Below, piece by piece: positions 30,565-38,034 of a stretch of 64,000 nt of DNA (position 1 is its first letter; every line of letters begins with the position of its first letter). The notes beneath the pieces are model-generated. The model did no database searches. It had not been told where the DNA came from and saw only the letters and a program-made list of their open reading frames with translations. The position numbers and the translations under genes were made by a program. Source of the stretch: Pseudochryseolinea flava (GTDB taxonomy: Bacteria; Bacteroidota; Bacteroidia; Cytophagales; Cyclobacteriaceae); assembly GCF_003286915.1 (NCBI RefSeq), contig NZ_QMFY01000002.1, positions 62,001-126,000 of the forward strand. Reading direction: 5' to 3'.

Positions 30565-31656
30565 ATGACTAAGAAATTATTATTACCAACCTCCATTGTT
30601 GGAAGTTTACCCAAACCTGCCTGGCTCGCACCACCCGAGAAACTATGGTCGCCTTGGAAACTCGAAGGAGAACAGTTGCTTGAAGGAAAACAAGATGCTT
30701 TGCGCATTTCTCTACAAGAGCAACAATTGGCTGGGTTAGATATTGTTTGTGATGGTGAGCAAACACGCCAACATTTCGTAACCACTTTTATCGAGCACTT
30801 AAGTGGTGTAGATTTTGAAAATCGCAAAACGGTGAGAATTCGTAACCGTTATGATGCGAGTGTTCCCATGGTTGTCGGTGATGTTGCACGTCAAAAAGCA
30901 GTGTTTGTTGAAGACGCTAAATTTTTACGCAAGCAGACCAATAAGCCTATCAAGTGGGCACTACCGGGACCACTTACCATGGTCGATACCTTGTATGATG
31001 ATCATTACAAAAGCCGGGAAAAATTAGCATGGGAATTTGCGAAAGCACTCAATGAAGAAGCCAGAGAATTGCAAGATGCAGGAGTAGATATTATCCAGTT
31101 TGATGAACCTGCATTCAATGTGTTCTTTGATGAAGTAAACCATTGGGGAATGGCCGCATTAGAAAGAGCCGTAGAAGGATTAAACTGCGAAACTGCGGTA
31201 CATATTTGCTACGGCTACGGGATACAAGCAAATACCGATTGGAAAAAGACATTGGGTTCAGAATGGCGTCAGTACGAAGAAATTTTTCCTAAAATTCAAA
31301 AATCTAAAATTGATGTGGTGTCATTAGAATGCCACAACTCAAAAGTGCCTTTAGATTTAATGGAACTTGTTCGGGGTAAAAAAATAATGGTGGGTGCAAT
31401 TGATGTGGCCACCAACACGATTGAAACACCGGAAGAAGTAGCGGATACGCTTCGTAAAGCGCTTGCGTTTGTAGATATTGAAAATCTTTACCCTTCCACC
31501 AACTGCGGGATGGCTCCGTTATCACGAAGCGTGGCAAGAGGTAAATTGAATGCATTAAGTGCAGGAGCTGAAATCATACGCAAAGAATTTGCGATTCGTT
31601 CCAATGTAGTAATTGATAATTTGGCTCAAGGAAAAAATATAGTAAGCGCACATTGA
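30565..31656 (+). CDS. mesD: MesD, core (folate-independent) methionine synthase
   Basis: A 363-residue MetE-type catalytic barrel without the N-terminal folate-binding domain of full MetE (about 750 residues). The zinc and homocysteine site is intact: H213 and C215 in AVHICYGYG, E255 in VVSLECHNS and C314 in STNCGMAPLS. It should transfer a methyl group to homocysteine in the cytoplasm. Pairing with DUF1852 upstream identifies the oxygen-dependent MesD type, not the corrinoid-dependent MesA-C types. The stop codon overlaps the TTG start of the transporter gene, so translation is probably coupled. Confidence 0.92.
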   Translation: MTKKLLLPTSIVGSLPKPAWLAPPEKLWSPWKLEGEQLLEGKQDALRISLQEQQLAGLDIVCDGEQTRQHFVTTFIEHLSGVDFENRKTVRIRNRYDASVPMVVGDVARQKAVFVEDAKFLRKQTNKPIKWALPGPLTMVDTLYDDHYKSREKLAWEFAKALNEEARELQDAGVDIIQFDEPAFNVFFDEVNHWGMAALERAVEGLNCETAVHICYGYGIQANTDWKKTLGSEWRQYEEIFPKIQKSKIDVVSLECHNSKVPLDLMELVRGKKIMVGAIDVATNTIETPEEVADTLRKALAFVDIENLYPSTNCGMAPLSRSVARGKLNALSAGAEIIRKEFAIRSNVVIDNLAQGKNIVSAH

Positions 31657-32645
31657 AGAAGTTATTAGAAGTATTAAAGAAAGCAGGTTTCGATGGGTTC
31701 CTGTTAATGATAGGCACCATGATCCTGCTCGCCTATTTCTTACCACAGCCTGGCATGATCAGGGAACCTGTTTCGCTGGAGGAGATTGCCAATGCAGGCG
31801 TGTCGTTTATTTTCTTTTTTTATGGCCTGCGACTTAGCATAGCGAAACTAAAAGCCGGACTTGCCAACTGGAAAATGCATATTGTCGTCCAGCTCACAAC
31901 CTTTTTGTTTTTTCCACTCATCGTTTTGGCATCTCGCCCTTTGTTCATGGACACAAACTTCGAGTTGCTTTGGTTGGGTGTATTTTTTCTCGCCGCGCTA
32001 CCATCAACCGTTTCTTCTTCGGTGGTCATGGTTTCCATCGCGAAGGGCAACATTCCTGCAGCCATTTTCAATGCGAGCATTTCCAGTTTGATCGGCGTAG
32101 TGGTTACGCCGCTATGGGTTGGGCTGTTCATCGCTTCTGCAACAGGTCATTTTGATGTTACGGATATCGTCATCAAGTTGGTTTTACAAGTATTATTACC
32201 TGTTATCATCGGCATAAGCCTCAACGCCCGCTTTGGCGCCATCGCAGAAAAATACAAGAAGCAACTGAAGTATTTCGATCAGGCAATTATCCTCACCATT
32301 ATTTATACTTCGTTTTGCAAGTCCTTCTCCGAACATCTTTTTGAAGGGTTCTCTGCGCTGGAGCTTGCCGGACTCGCTGCAGGGATGATGGCTTTGTTTT
32401 TTGTTGTATTCTTTTGCGTTGGATTACTCAGTCGATGGTTTGGCTTTTCAGATGAAGATCGTATTACGGTTTTATTTTGTGGATCTAAAAAATCATTGGT
32501 ACACGGAACCGTCATGTCAAAAGTGCTCTTTCAACATAGCACCATCACCGGTATTGTATTGTTGCCGCTCATGCTTTACCATGCCTTGCAATTGATTGCC
32601 GCCAGCATCATCGCTCAGGCGATGGCCAGACGAAAAGAAGTATAA
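31653..32645 (+). CDS. BASS-type (bile acid:sodium symporter-like) transporter
   Basis: A 330-residue membrane protein with about ten helices, of the SBF-like branch (LSIAKLKAGLANWKMHIVVQ, LAALPSTVSSSVVMVSIAKGN, FCGSKKSLVHGTVMSKVLF). These proteins move organic anions or sulfur-containing and other metabolites with Na+. The start is a TTG at 31653 that overlaps the mesD stop (TTGA), which ties this transporter to methionine synthesis. A substrate related to the methyl donor, homocysteine or methionine is my inference; the family gives no direct clue. No better ATG exists near the start of the first helix. Confidence 0.88.
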   Translation: MKKLLEVLKKAGFDGFLLMIGTMILLAYFLPQPGMIREPVSLEEIANAGVSFIFFFYGLRLSIAKLKAGLANWKMHIVVQLTTFLFFPLIVLASRPLFMDTNFELLWLGVFFLAALPSTVSSSVVMVSIAKGNIPAAIFNASISSLIGVVVTPLWVGLFIASATGHFDVTDIVIKLVLQVLLPVIIGISLNARFGAIAEKYKKQLKYFDQAIILTIIYTSFCKSFSEHLFEGFSALELAGLAAGMMALFFVVFFCVGLLSRWFGFSDEDRITVLFCGSKKSLVHGTVMSKVLFQHSTITGIVLLPLMLYHALQLIAASIIAQAMARRKEV

Positions 32646-32701
32646 TTTTTACGACACGATATTGACAGTCTTGATCAGGAATAAAAGCCAGAAGAATATT
32701 A

Positions 32702-33799
32702 ATGAAACTTTTAGAACAAGCACAACTGGGCGGTGTCAACCTGAAAAATAGAATGGCCATGGCAGCGATGACCAGAGGCCGTACAGATATGAATGGCGTA
32801 GTGGGTGACATGACAGTAGAATACTACACTCAAAGGGCTGGCGCAGGTTTGATGTTAACCGAATCCATCAGGATCAGTGAAGAAGCTACAGGTAGTCCGT
32901 TCACGCCAGGTATTTTCACGGCTGAACAAATAGAAGCATGGAAGAAAGTTACAAGAGCCGTACACGATAAAGGTGGTGTTATTATAGCGCAGCTCTGGCA
33001 CACCGGTCGTGTGGGACATTCTGTAGACAGGAACGGCAAGCTCCCGCTTGCACCATCACCGCTGGCTATCCGCGGAATGCAGCATTTTACATCGCGAGGC
33101 AGAAAGGATTACGAGATACCGCAGGAGATGACAATCCCAGAAATCAGGCAGACTATTAAAGACTTTGGCCAGGCTGCAAAAAATGCCATCGCCGCAGGAT
33201 TTGACGGCGTGCAACTTCACGCTGCCAATGGTTATCTGCCCAACCAATTCTTAGCTGAAAGCGCCAATCAAAGGACGGATGATTACGGTGGCAGCATTCC
33301 TAACAAAGCCCGCTTTGTGCTGGAGGTGATGCAGGAATTAATCAGTGTAGCTGGAAGTGAAAAGGTGGGTATTAAAATATCTCCTTTCCATACCTATGGC
33401 GATATCTTACTGGATGACCCTGCCGCGACTTATACCTACCTGATTGAAGAACTGAATAAATTAGACTTTGCTTATGTAGAACTCATGAGGCGCAGCACCT
33501 ACTTCCCTGCTCCTGAACATTACGGTCGCAATAGCGATCGGGATGACAACGAGATTGAGTTGTTTGGCAGAAAGATTCGCCACACCGTTATTGCCAATGC
33601 AGGATATGACAAAGCTTCTGCCGAAGCGGAACTCGAGAAAGGCATTGCCAAGCTTATTTCTTTTGGAAAGCTATACATCGCAAACCCCGACCTGCCAGAA
33701 CGGTTTAAAAAAAATGCTGCGCTTAGTGAGCCAGACAGGGCAACAATGTATGGAGGCGGTAAACAAGGCTACATTGATTATCCGGTTTGGCAGGGATGA
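32702..33799 (+). CDS. Old-yellow-enzyme family flavin reductase (alkene reductase)
   Basis: A 365-residue FMN-dependent (beta/alpha)8 barrel of the OYE family: NRMAMAAMTRGRTDMNGVV, AQLWHTGRVGH, the active-site GVQLHAANGYLPNQFL with the HxxN pair, and the QRTDDYGGS loop. It reduces activated C=C bonds or nitro compounds with NAD(P)H. It follows the transporter after 56 bp on the same strand and probably belongs to the mes operon. That is notable because MesD/MesX needs oxygen, so a flavoprotein neighbour could have a redox role there, though this is speculative. NemA-like detoxification is the default function. Confidence 0.9.
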   Translation: MKLLEQAQLGGVNLKNRMAMAAMTRGRTDMNGVVGDMTVEYYTQRAGAGLMLTESIRISEEATGSPFTPGIFTAEQIEAWKKVTRAVHDKGGVIIAQLWHTGRVGHSVDRNGKLPLAPSPLAIRGMQHFTSRGRKDYEIPQEMTIPEIRQTIKDFGQAAKNAIAAGFDGVQLHAANGYLPNQFLAESANQRTDDYGGSIPNKARFVLEVMQELISVAGSEKVGIKISPFHTYGDILLDDPAATYTYLIEELNKLDFAYVELMRRSTYFPAPEHYGRNSDRDDNEIELFGRKIRHTVIANAGYDKASAEAELEKGIAKLISFGKLYIANPDLPERFKKNAALSEPDRATMYGGGKQGYIDYPVWQG

Positions 33800-33870
33800 A
33801 ACTTCACACAAAATTAAAAGATCGTTGGGTACGAGTACGCAAAAAGCGATCGTAGCCAGCTTACCCCTAG

Positions 33871-33967
33871 CCCCTGAAGGGGGAATTGGTGTACTATAAG
33901 CTTTAAAGTCGCGATGGCGCCCTTCAGGGAATTAAAGGGTAGGACTCCCTTCAGGGAATTAAAGGGT
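33871..33967. repeat. CCCCTGAAGGGGG hairpin and 21-bp tandem direct repeat
   Basis: The hairpin CCCCTGAAGGGGG is followed by two identical 21-bp units with a 27-bp period (33920 and 33947). Each unit begins with the palindrome CCCTTCAGGG and ends in AAAGGGT. The palindrome type recalls the ACCCCGAAGGGGT hairpins of the array at 53.2 kb but differs in sequence. Confidence 0.7.
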
Positions 33968-34052
33968 GTGTAGTGGTCAGGAATTATGAGTGTACAAGCC
34001 TCTTAATTGGCCGTCAAAGCACCTATTGGAATTTGATAGCTCAGTGCTTACA

Positions 34053-34072
34053 TTCAGTTAACGTTAACTGAA
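34053..34072. promoter_or_regulatory. Perfect 20-bp palindrome
   Basis: TTCAGTTAACGTTAACTGAA is perfectly self-complementary, without a loop, in a gene-free gap. It looks like an operator for a dimeric regulator or a recombination site; no adjacent gene start explains it. Confidence 0.45.
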
Positions 34073-34216
34073 ATTATTTATGGAAAAGAAAATGTTTTAC
34101 AATGCAACACCGAATACATTTCAAAATGCGAAATGGCTTCGCAATAACTCAACAAGCATGAGCAAATACTTTGGGAGTGCCTACAGAAAAATAAATTCTT
34201 GGGGTCAGGATTTAAA

Positions 34217-34365
34217 CCAAGTTTGAGGTAGTCCATACCAAGTTCTGTTAACAGGTCAAACTTTCTAACAAAGTCGTGTCCGTCAAAAAATTCCCGCGCC
34301 TCATTAGTAGAGAGATTTAATACATCAACGATTGTTTTTCCATTGTAGGTATACGTTAGCTCCTC
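34217..34365 (-). pseudogene. Displaced 149-bp fragment of the uvrA-like gene
   Basis: The segment aligns without gaps to 38384-38532 inside the uvrA-like gene, with 7 mismatches in 149 bp by hand count. On the minus strand it encodes LTYTYNGKTIVDVLNLSTNE through DYLKLG, the same residues as the ATPase. It has no start of its own and is followed by unrelated sequence. Its right end lies directly against the hairpin repeat at 34367, so it was probably copied in with that element. Five of the seven differences leave the protein unchanged or nearly so, which suggests a fairly recent event. Confidence 0.85.
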
Positions 34366-34366
34366 C

Positions 34367-34525
34367 ACGCCTTTGTTGGCGTTTGCGTGAGCATGCACCG
34401 GCTGTCACCAACAAATGTATACGGCATTGAATTGGCTATCAGCCATCGATACGACACAGCAAATCCCAGGAACAGTCGGCGTGCTGATAAAATCCAGCGC
34501 TTGGATATTTATAGTCTTCGGGACT
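34367..34525 (-). pseudogene. Second decayed Y1-transposase tail with terminal hairpin
   Basis: On the minus strand SPEDYKYPSAGFY... runs to a stop after RIDG, matching the copy at 28.2 kb closely (about 85 percent identity over ~157 bp by eye). The hairpin lies after the stop, here with GTTGGCG facing CACCAAC (one mismatch). The catalytic HUH half is absent. Confidence 0.55.
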
Positions 34526-34526
34526 C

Positions 34527-34563
34527 ACGCCTTTTTTGGTGTTTGCGTGAGCATGCGCCGGGT
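34527..34563. repeat. Half copy of the hairpin repeat
   Basis: The left half of the hairpin repeat (ACGCC..TTTTGGTGTTTGCG..GCGCCGGGT) is present and stops before the CACCAAC arm. It is a direct repeat of the copy starting at 34367, so the decayed transposase tail is bracketed by hairpin sequence on both sides. Confidence 0.6.
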
Positions 34564-34570
34564 ATTTCTA

Positions 34571-35665
34571 TTAAGGAACCAACTCTGGTCTCGCTCCCAA
34601 CTGCTTGAGTAACCTCGCATGACCAACCAACGCGCCAAAGAAAGTTCTCGAGCTTTTGTATGGCAATCCAAACTCTTGTGCTGTCGACTTCACAATCGTT
34701 GCAATCTTACTATAATGAACATGGCAAATGTTGGGGAAAAGGTGATGCTCGATCTGGAAGTTGAGCCCACCAACATACCAAGAGAACCATTTACTTTTAT
34801 TTCCAAAATTGGTAGTCGTCATTAACTGATGCACCGCCCAATTGTTTTCAAGCGTTCTTGTTTCATCGGGTAATGGAAACTCGGTGCCTTCAATAACATG
34901 AGCGGGCTGAAAAATAATAGCTAAGATGAAACCTGCTATATAGTGCATTAAGAGAATACCAATTGCTATTTGCCACCACAACAGTGGTGTGAACACTAAA
35001 GGCAATACAAAGATATAAGCGATGTAAAACAGTTTTGTCCCAAGCAGTATAGCCCATTCTTTGCCAGGACTCGCATTCTGCGCTTTTACCATACCGTTTC
35101 GCTGATATTTAAAAAGCCTGGAAAAGTCTTTGTAGAATAGCCATACAATAGTCATCAAACCATATAAAAACCATGCGTACACAAACTGGTATTTGTGCAT
35201 CTTCTTCCAATCAGAATGTGGTGTCAGCCGTAATGCTCCGCGCGGACTGATATCTTCATCTTCTTCATGAACATTTGTATACGTGTGATGCAACACGTTA
35301 TGTTGCACCTTCCAGTTAAACGCGTTAGCTCCAACTAAATTCAAAGAATATCCAATGAAATTATTAATCCGCCTACTTTTAGTATACGCTCCATGATTGG
35401 CATCATGCATAACGGACAACCCAATACCGGCCAAGCCAAGTGCCATTAGCACAACCGTAGAAACTAAACCGAAAACACTTGATACAGTACTAGTAAGGAT
35501 AAGTGTATAGGGAAGAAAATACAGCGCGAACATCACAATGGTCTTAATCACCATTTGAATATTCCCATGCCGTGCAATCTTATTGTTATTGAAGTACTCA
35601 GTTACACGCTTGTTCAGGGTTGAAACAAAGTCTCTCTGGGTGGGGGCAAATTTAATTTTAGTCAT
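34571..35665 (-). CDS. Fatty-acid desaturase (front-end / linoleoyl-CoA type)
   Basis: A 364-residue membrane di-iron desaturase with the three histidine boxes HDANHG, HNVLHH and QIEHH. Glutamine at the start of the third box is typical of front-end (delta-5/6-like) desaturases; the fused cytochrome b5 domain of eukaryotic members is absent. About four to six hydrophobic helices are arranged around them. The frame opens at a TTG (35680), but the ATG at 35665 (MTKIKFAP) gives the usual start. It would introduce double bonds in acyl-lipids, for example for cold adaptation; the cold-shock gene 190 bp upstream is on the same strand. Its 3' end lies 8 bp from the half hairpin repeat. Confidence 0.92.
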   Translation of the reverse strand: MTKIKFAPTQRDFVSTLNKRVTEYFNNNKIARHGNIQMVIKTIVMFALYFLPYTLILTSTVSSVFGLVSTVVLMALGLAGIGLSVMHDANHGAYTKSRRINNFIGYSLNLVGANAFNWKVQHNVLHHTYTNVHEEDEDISPRGALRLTPHSDWKKMHKYQFVYAWFLYGLMTIVWLFYKDFSRLFKYQRNGMVKAQNASPGKEWAILLGTKLFYIAYIFVLPLVFTPLLWWQIAIGILLMHYIAGFILAIIFQPAHVIEGTEFPLPDETRTLENNWAVHQLMTTTNFGNKSKWFSWYVGGLNFQIEHHLFPNICHVHYSKIATIVKSTAQEFGLPYKSSRTFFGALVGHARLLKQLGARPELVP

Positions 35666-35797
35666 TATCAATACAACCAAAAAACAAGTAAGTACGTTCA
35701 GCGGCAGTCAATGTTTTAAGACTCCGTCCAGATGACACCGTGCCGCAAAGGTCACTATTTGAGAAAAACAATTTTTTAACGGGGTAGAGCCCGCGAT

Positions 35798-35830
35798 AAA
35801 AAAAAACAGACAGCCATTGCTAGCTGTCTA
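35798..35830 (-). terminator. Rho-independent terminator of the cold-shock gene
   Basis: On the minus strand AGACAGC pairs with GCTGTCT around an ~8-nt loop, followed by a run of nine or more T. It starts 24 bp after the stop of the cold-shock gene and separates it from the desaturase gene. Confidence 0.85.
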
Positions 35831-35853
35831 CTCGAATATGTTTGTAGTAAACC

Positions 35854-36045
35854 CTAGTTCAGTACGGTAACATTAACGGCATTCATGCCCTTTTTGCCTT
35901 TCTCCTCGTCATACTCAACCTGATCATTAGCGCGGATCTGATCCACAAGACCTGAAGAGTGGACAAATATGTCGACACTTGAATTTACTGGAGTAATGAA
36001 CCCAAATCCCTTGGTCTCATTAAAAAATTTAACTGTTCCTTGCAT
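35854..36045 (-). CDS. Cold-shock domain protein (CspA family)
   Basis: A 63-residue single cold-shock domain with RNP1-like KGFGFITP (residues ~12-19) and RNP2-like DIFVHSS (~25-31), ending in VNVTVLN. It binds single-stranded nucleic acid and acts as an RNA chaperone in the cytoplasm. It has its own terminator and a long AT-rich upstream region, as expected for a csp gene controlled through its leader. Length and motifs are complete. Confidence 0.95.
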   Translation of the reverse strand: MQGTVKFFNETKGFGFITPVNSSVDIFVHSSGLVDQIRANDQVEYDEEKGKKGMNAVNVTVLN

Positions 36046-36412
36046 GCTATTATATTAAAAATTAGAAAAAACTAGTCTGTGGTAAGTAAGATCACCTTGT
36101 GCAGTAAAGATCAAAACACCGTGGGCGTTAAAGAAGATTATTTAATTACGGAAGGTCGGTTCAATCTTGATTCTGGTATTGTTTTGCAACCGATACAACA
36201 AAACGCAGATTCGCTTTAGTTAATTTTCCCAGAGCTTTCTCTCTTATATGCTTGGCAAGCCCCACTTCCGCGCTACCCAAATCCACCTTTCAATCTCCGT
36301 TAATATTTGTGTGAAGATTGGCTTTCCCGAGCCGTTATCTGTTTACGGGTTTTAAGTTGAAGCATTGTACAAGTTTGATTTAATAACTATTAAAAACATT
36401 CTTGTAAAATTT
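36046..36412. other. Upstream region of the cold-shock gene
   Basis: About 370 bp without a supported gene. The 150 bp nearest the csp start probably form its long leader; I see no fold I can name. Confidence 0.35.
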
Positions 36413-36712
36413 CTAGACAAGCGAGGTCAAAATGCATCGCTCGAAATCGTTTATGAATATGCGATTAGTCTTGCAGCCCTTGAAAAGTTCTTCGATGTGC
36501 TCTGTACGAAGGAACCGCGATGTTATCAGCTTAATAACATCATCATTTTCTTTAAACCACTCCGCTCTGATACCTTTTAAAAACGAGATCACTATTTCTG
36601 CTTTATGATCACCCATCATTTGTTTCAAATGATTCGAAATAATAATTAACTCACGCTGAACTTCAGGATAAAACTGAAGTTCAAATTTCTGATTCTCTGT
36701 AACTTCGTACAT
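36413..36712 (-). CDS. Small cytoplasmic protein of unknown function
   Basis: A 99-residue, mainly helical and charged protein (FYPEVQRELIIISNHLKQMM, RAEWFKENDDVIKLI) without membrane segments, signal or motif. The composition is protein-like. Its start overlaps the end of the next small gene upstream on the same strand by 32 bp, so the three small genes at 36.4-37.1 kb look like a unit. I do not recognise the family. Confidence 0.55.
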   Translation of the reverse strand: MYEVTENQKFELQFYPEVQRELIIISNHLKQMMGDHKAEIVISFLKGIRAEWFKENDDVIKLITSRFLRTEHIEELFKGCKTNRIFINDFERCILTSLV

Positions 36713-36872
36713 AACAACTATTTAGCGTAAGTATATAACGAGTAAACTTCATACCGGACCGATCTGTGAAGACATCAAACTTTTCAAAGAGCAACGGTTT
36801 CAAGATGTAGTTCAGTGCAAAAAGAAGTATTCGACCTTTGCGGCTGATGGTCTGTAGGAATATTAAATTCAT
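36681..36872 (-). CDS. Very small basic protein, translationally coupled
   Basis: A 63-residue frame rich in Phe, Leu, Lys and Arg, without a signature. Its ATG overlaps the stop codon of the upstream small gene in an ATGA arrangement, which is the main reason to accept it. It also overlaps the downstream gene by 32 bp, which is unusual, so it may be a shadow. Confidence 0.35.
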   Translation of the reverse strand: MNLIFLQTISRKGRILLFALNYILKPLLFEKFDVFTDRSGMKFTRYILTLNSCYVRSYRESEI

Positions 36873-37078
36873 TCTCTAACCTCCGTTGGCGTTACAAGCT
36901 CTCGCTCGAAATACACTTTTTGCTTTGCCGTGTCGTTGCCTACGATCGAGCAATAGTAAACACGTCGATAATATTTGGTGATCTTTAACTCAACCGCCGG
37001 AGCCTCCTTCGCAGTAATACAAGTACCCACCGCGTAGACATTGTCTTCGTTTGTTTGATAGCTCATTGTTGTGCACAC
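36869..37078 (-). CDS. Small conserved-looking protein of unknown function
   Basis: A 69-residue protein with the pattern NVYAVGTCITAKEAPAVELK followed by ITKYYRRVYYCSIV and YFERELV. I have seen this beta-rich pattern in short unnamed proteins of Cytophagales and Chitinophagales, where it reads like a small SH3-type or KOW-like fold. A second ATG at residue 5 (MSYQTNED) is possible. It heads the three-gene group of small proteins. No function is known. Confidence 0.6.
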   Translation of the reverse strand: MCTTMSYQTNEDNVYAVGTCITAKEAPAVELKITKYYRRVYYCSIVGNDTAKQKVYFERELVTPTEVRE

Positions 37079-37401
37079 GTTTTTCGAGACTATGTGCTTT
37101 ACGTAAAATGTGATTTAAATATTGCGCAGCAAGTGCACATCTTGATCATTTCGAAGGCCGACCCACTTGAAGGGCTTGGAATTGAGGAAGTGTTTAAAGA
37201 TACAACAATCTTCGCCCGAATCAGTTCATTCCTCCATATTTAGTTTTGCTGTCACCCATCAGCAACAAGGATGCATGCTTTGCTCTGTTGATGAGAAACA
37301 AAATGATCCGGAACTTCACACTTTCGTTTCGAAACAACTTCATCGCACCATTTTGATATCTCTTACATATAAATGCGCTACCTTTTGGACAGGAATAAAG
37401 C
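37079..37401. other. Divergent spacer before the receiver gene
   Basis: Frames on both strands are open here but overlap the receiver gene start and have no protein-like pattern. The promoter of the receiver and that of the small-protein group should lie here. Confidence 0.35.
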
Positions 37402-37797
37402 ATGACCATACTATTAATCGACCACGATCGGAACCAGCACGAACGCTTTCGCGAGCTCATCAGGCGCATAGACGCCTCACATCAATGTTTGAAGGCATTC
37501 AGCACAGAAACCGCACTGTTCTACTTAGAGGATGCAGACAACTTGTTACCTGATTTAATTTTCCTCGACCTCGAGTTCAGGGCTGGGGGAAGCAAACAAT
37601 TATTGCGTGAATTGAAAAATTTCTCAACATTGAAGAAGATTCCAGTATGTATTTACGCAGAAATTCGTCACGATCACGACCGCGAAGAAATGCAAACACT
37701 TGGTGCGATTGGCTTTGTAGAAAAAGAAGTAAACTTTACGAACATGCTTACATCAGTTCGGTCGGTCATTGAAAGCATCAATGAATCGACAAATTAA
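37402..37797 (+). CDS. Single-domain response regulator (receiver)
   Basis: A 131-residue receiver domain with MTILLIDHD (acidic pocket reduced to Asp7/Asp9), phospho-acceptor D56 in IFLDLEF, and a lysine in GFVEKEVN. The usual proline-containing loop after the phospho-site (MP) is replaced by EFRAGG, and the switch Ser/Thr is not clear (VCIYAEIRH), so it may be a divergent or degenerate receiver. No kinase gene is adjacent. It stands alone on the plus strand. Confidence 0.8.
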   Translation: MTILLIDHDRNQHERFRELIRRIDASHQCLKAFSTETALFYLEDADNLLPDLIFLDLEFRAGGSKQLLRELKNFSTLKKIPVCIYAEIRHDHDREEMQTLGAIGFVEKEVNFTNMLTSVRSVIESINESTN

Positions 37798-38034
37798 TTC
37801 GAGCGTATCATTTACCTCGCCTATCCTGGTGTGTGCGCCGGCTGTTTGAGTAGATGGCGGCATCAACAATTTTGTGCATCTGATAGACTACTTCAAGTAA
37901 ATCAGTATTAGCAACATCATATTTAACGCAAATTTCATTCACGGAAAACGAGTGCTCCTTATTTGAAGTTAAATCCAAGATACATTGACTCGCAGACTTT
38001 CTTCAACCCTGTTGGTTTGTCTAGTTTAGAATAA
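37798..38034 (-). pseudogene. Possible remnant of a small gene
   Basis: On the minus strand a ~60-codon frame without a start codon reads like protein (EHSFSVNEICVKYDVANTDL, VVYQMHKIVDAAIYSNSRR) and ends near 37813. A stop lies just upstream in frame. It may be the tail of a lost gene or chance. Confidence 0.25.

Larger units (their letters stand above)
33800..34216. other. Gene-free, palindrome-rich gap
   Basis: It contains a CCCCTGAAGGGGG hairpin (33871-33883) that may end the mes operon, a 21-bp direct repeat at 33920-33940 and 33947-33967, and a perfect 20-bp palindrome at 34053-34072. No coding frame is supported. Confidence 0.5.

Noticed and set aside
34078-34398. 106-codon minus-strand gene
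   Set aside because: Its protein-like core is only the copied uvrA fragment; both ends are repeat or unrelated sequence.
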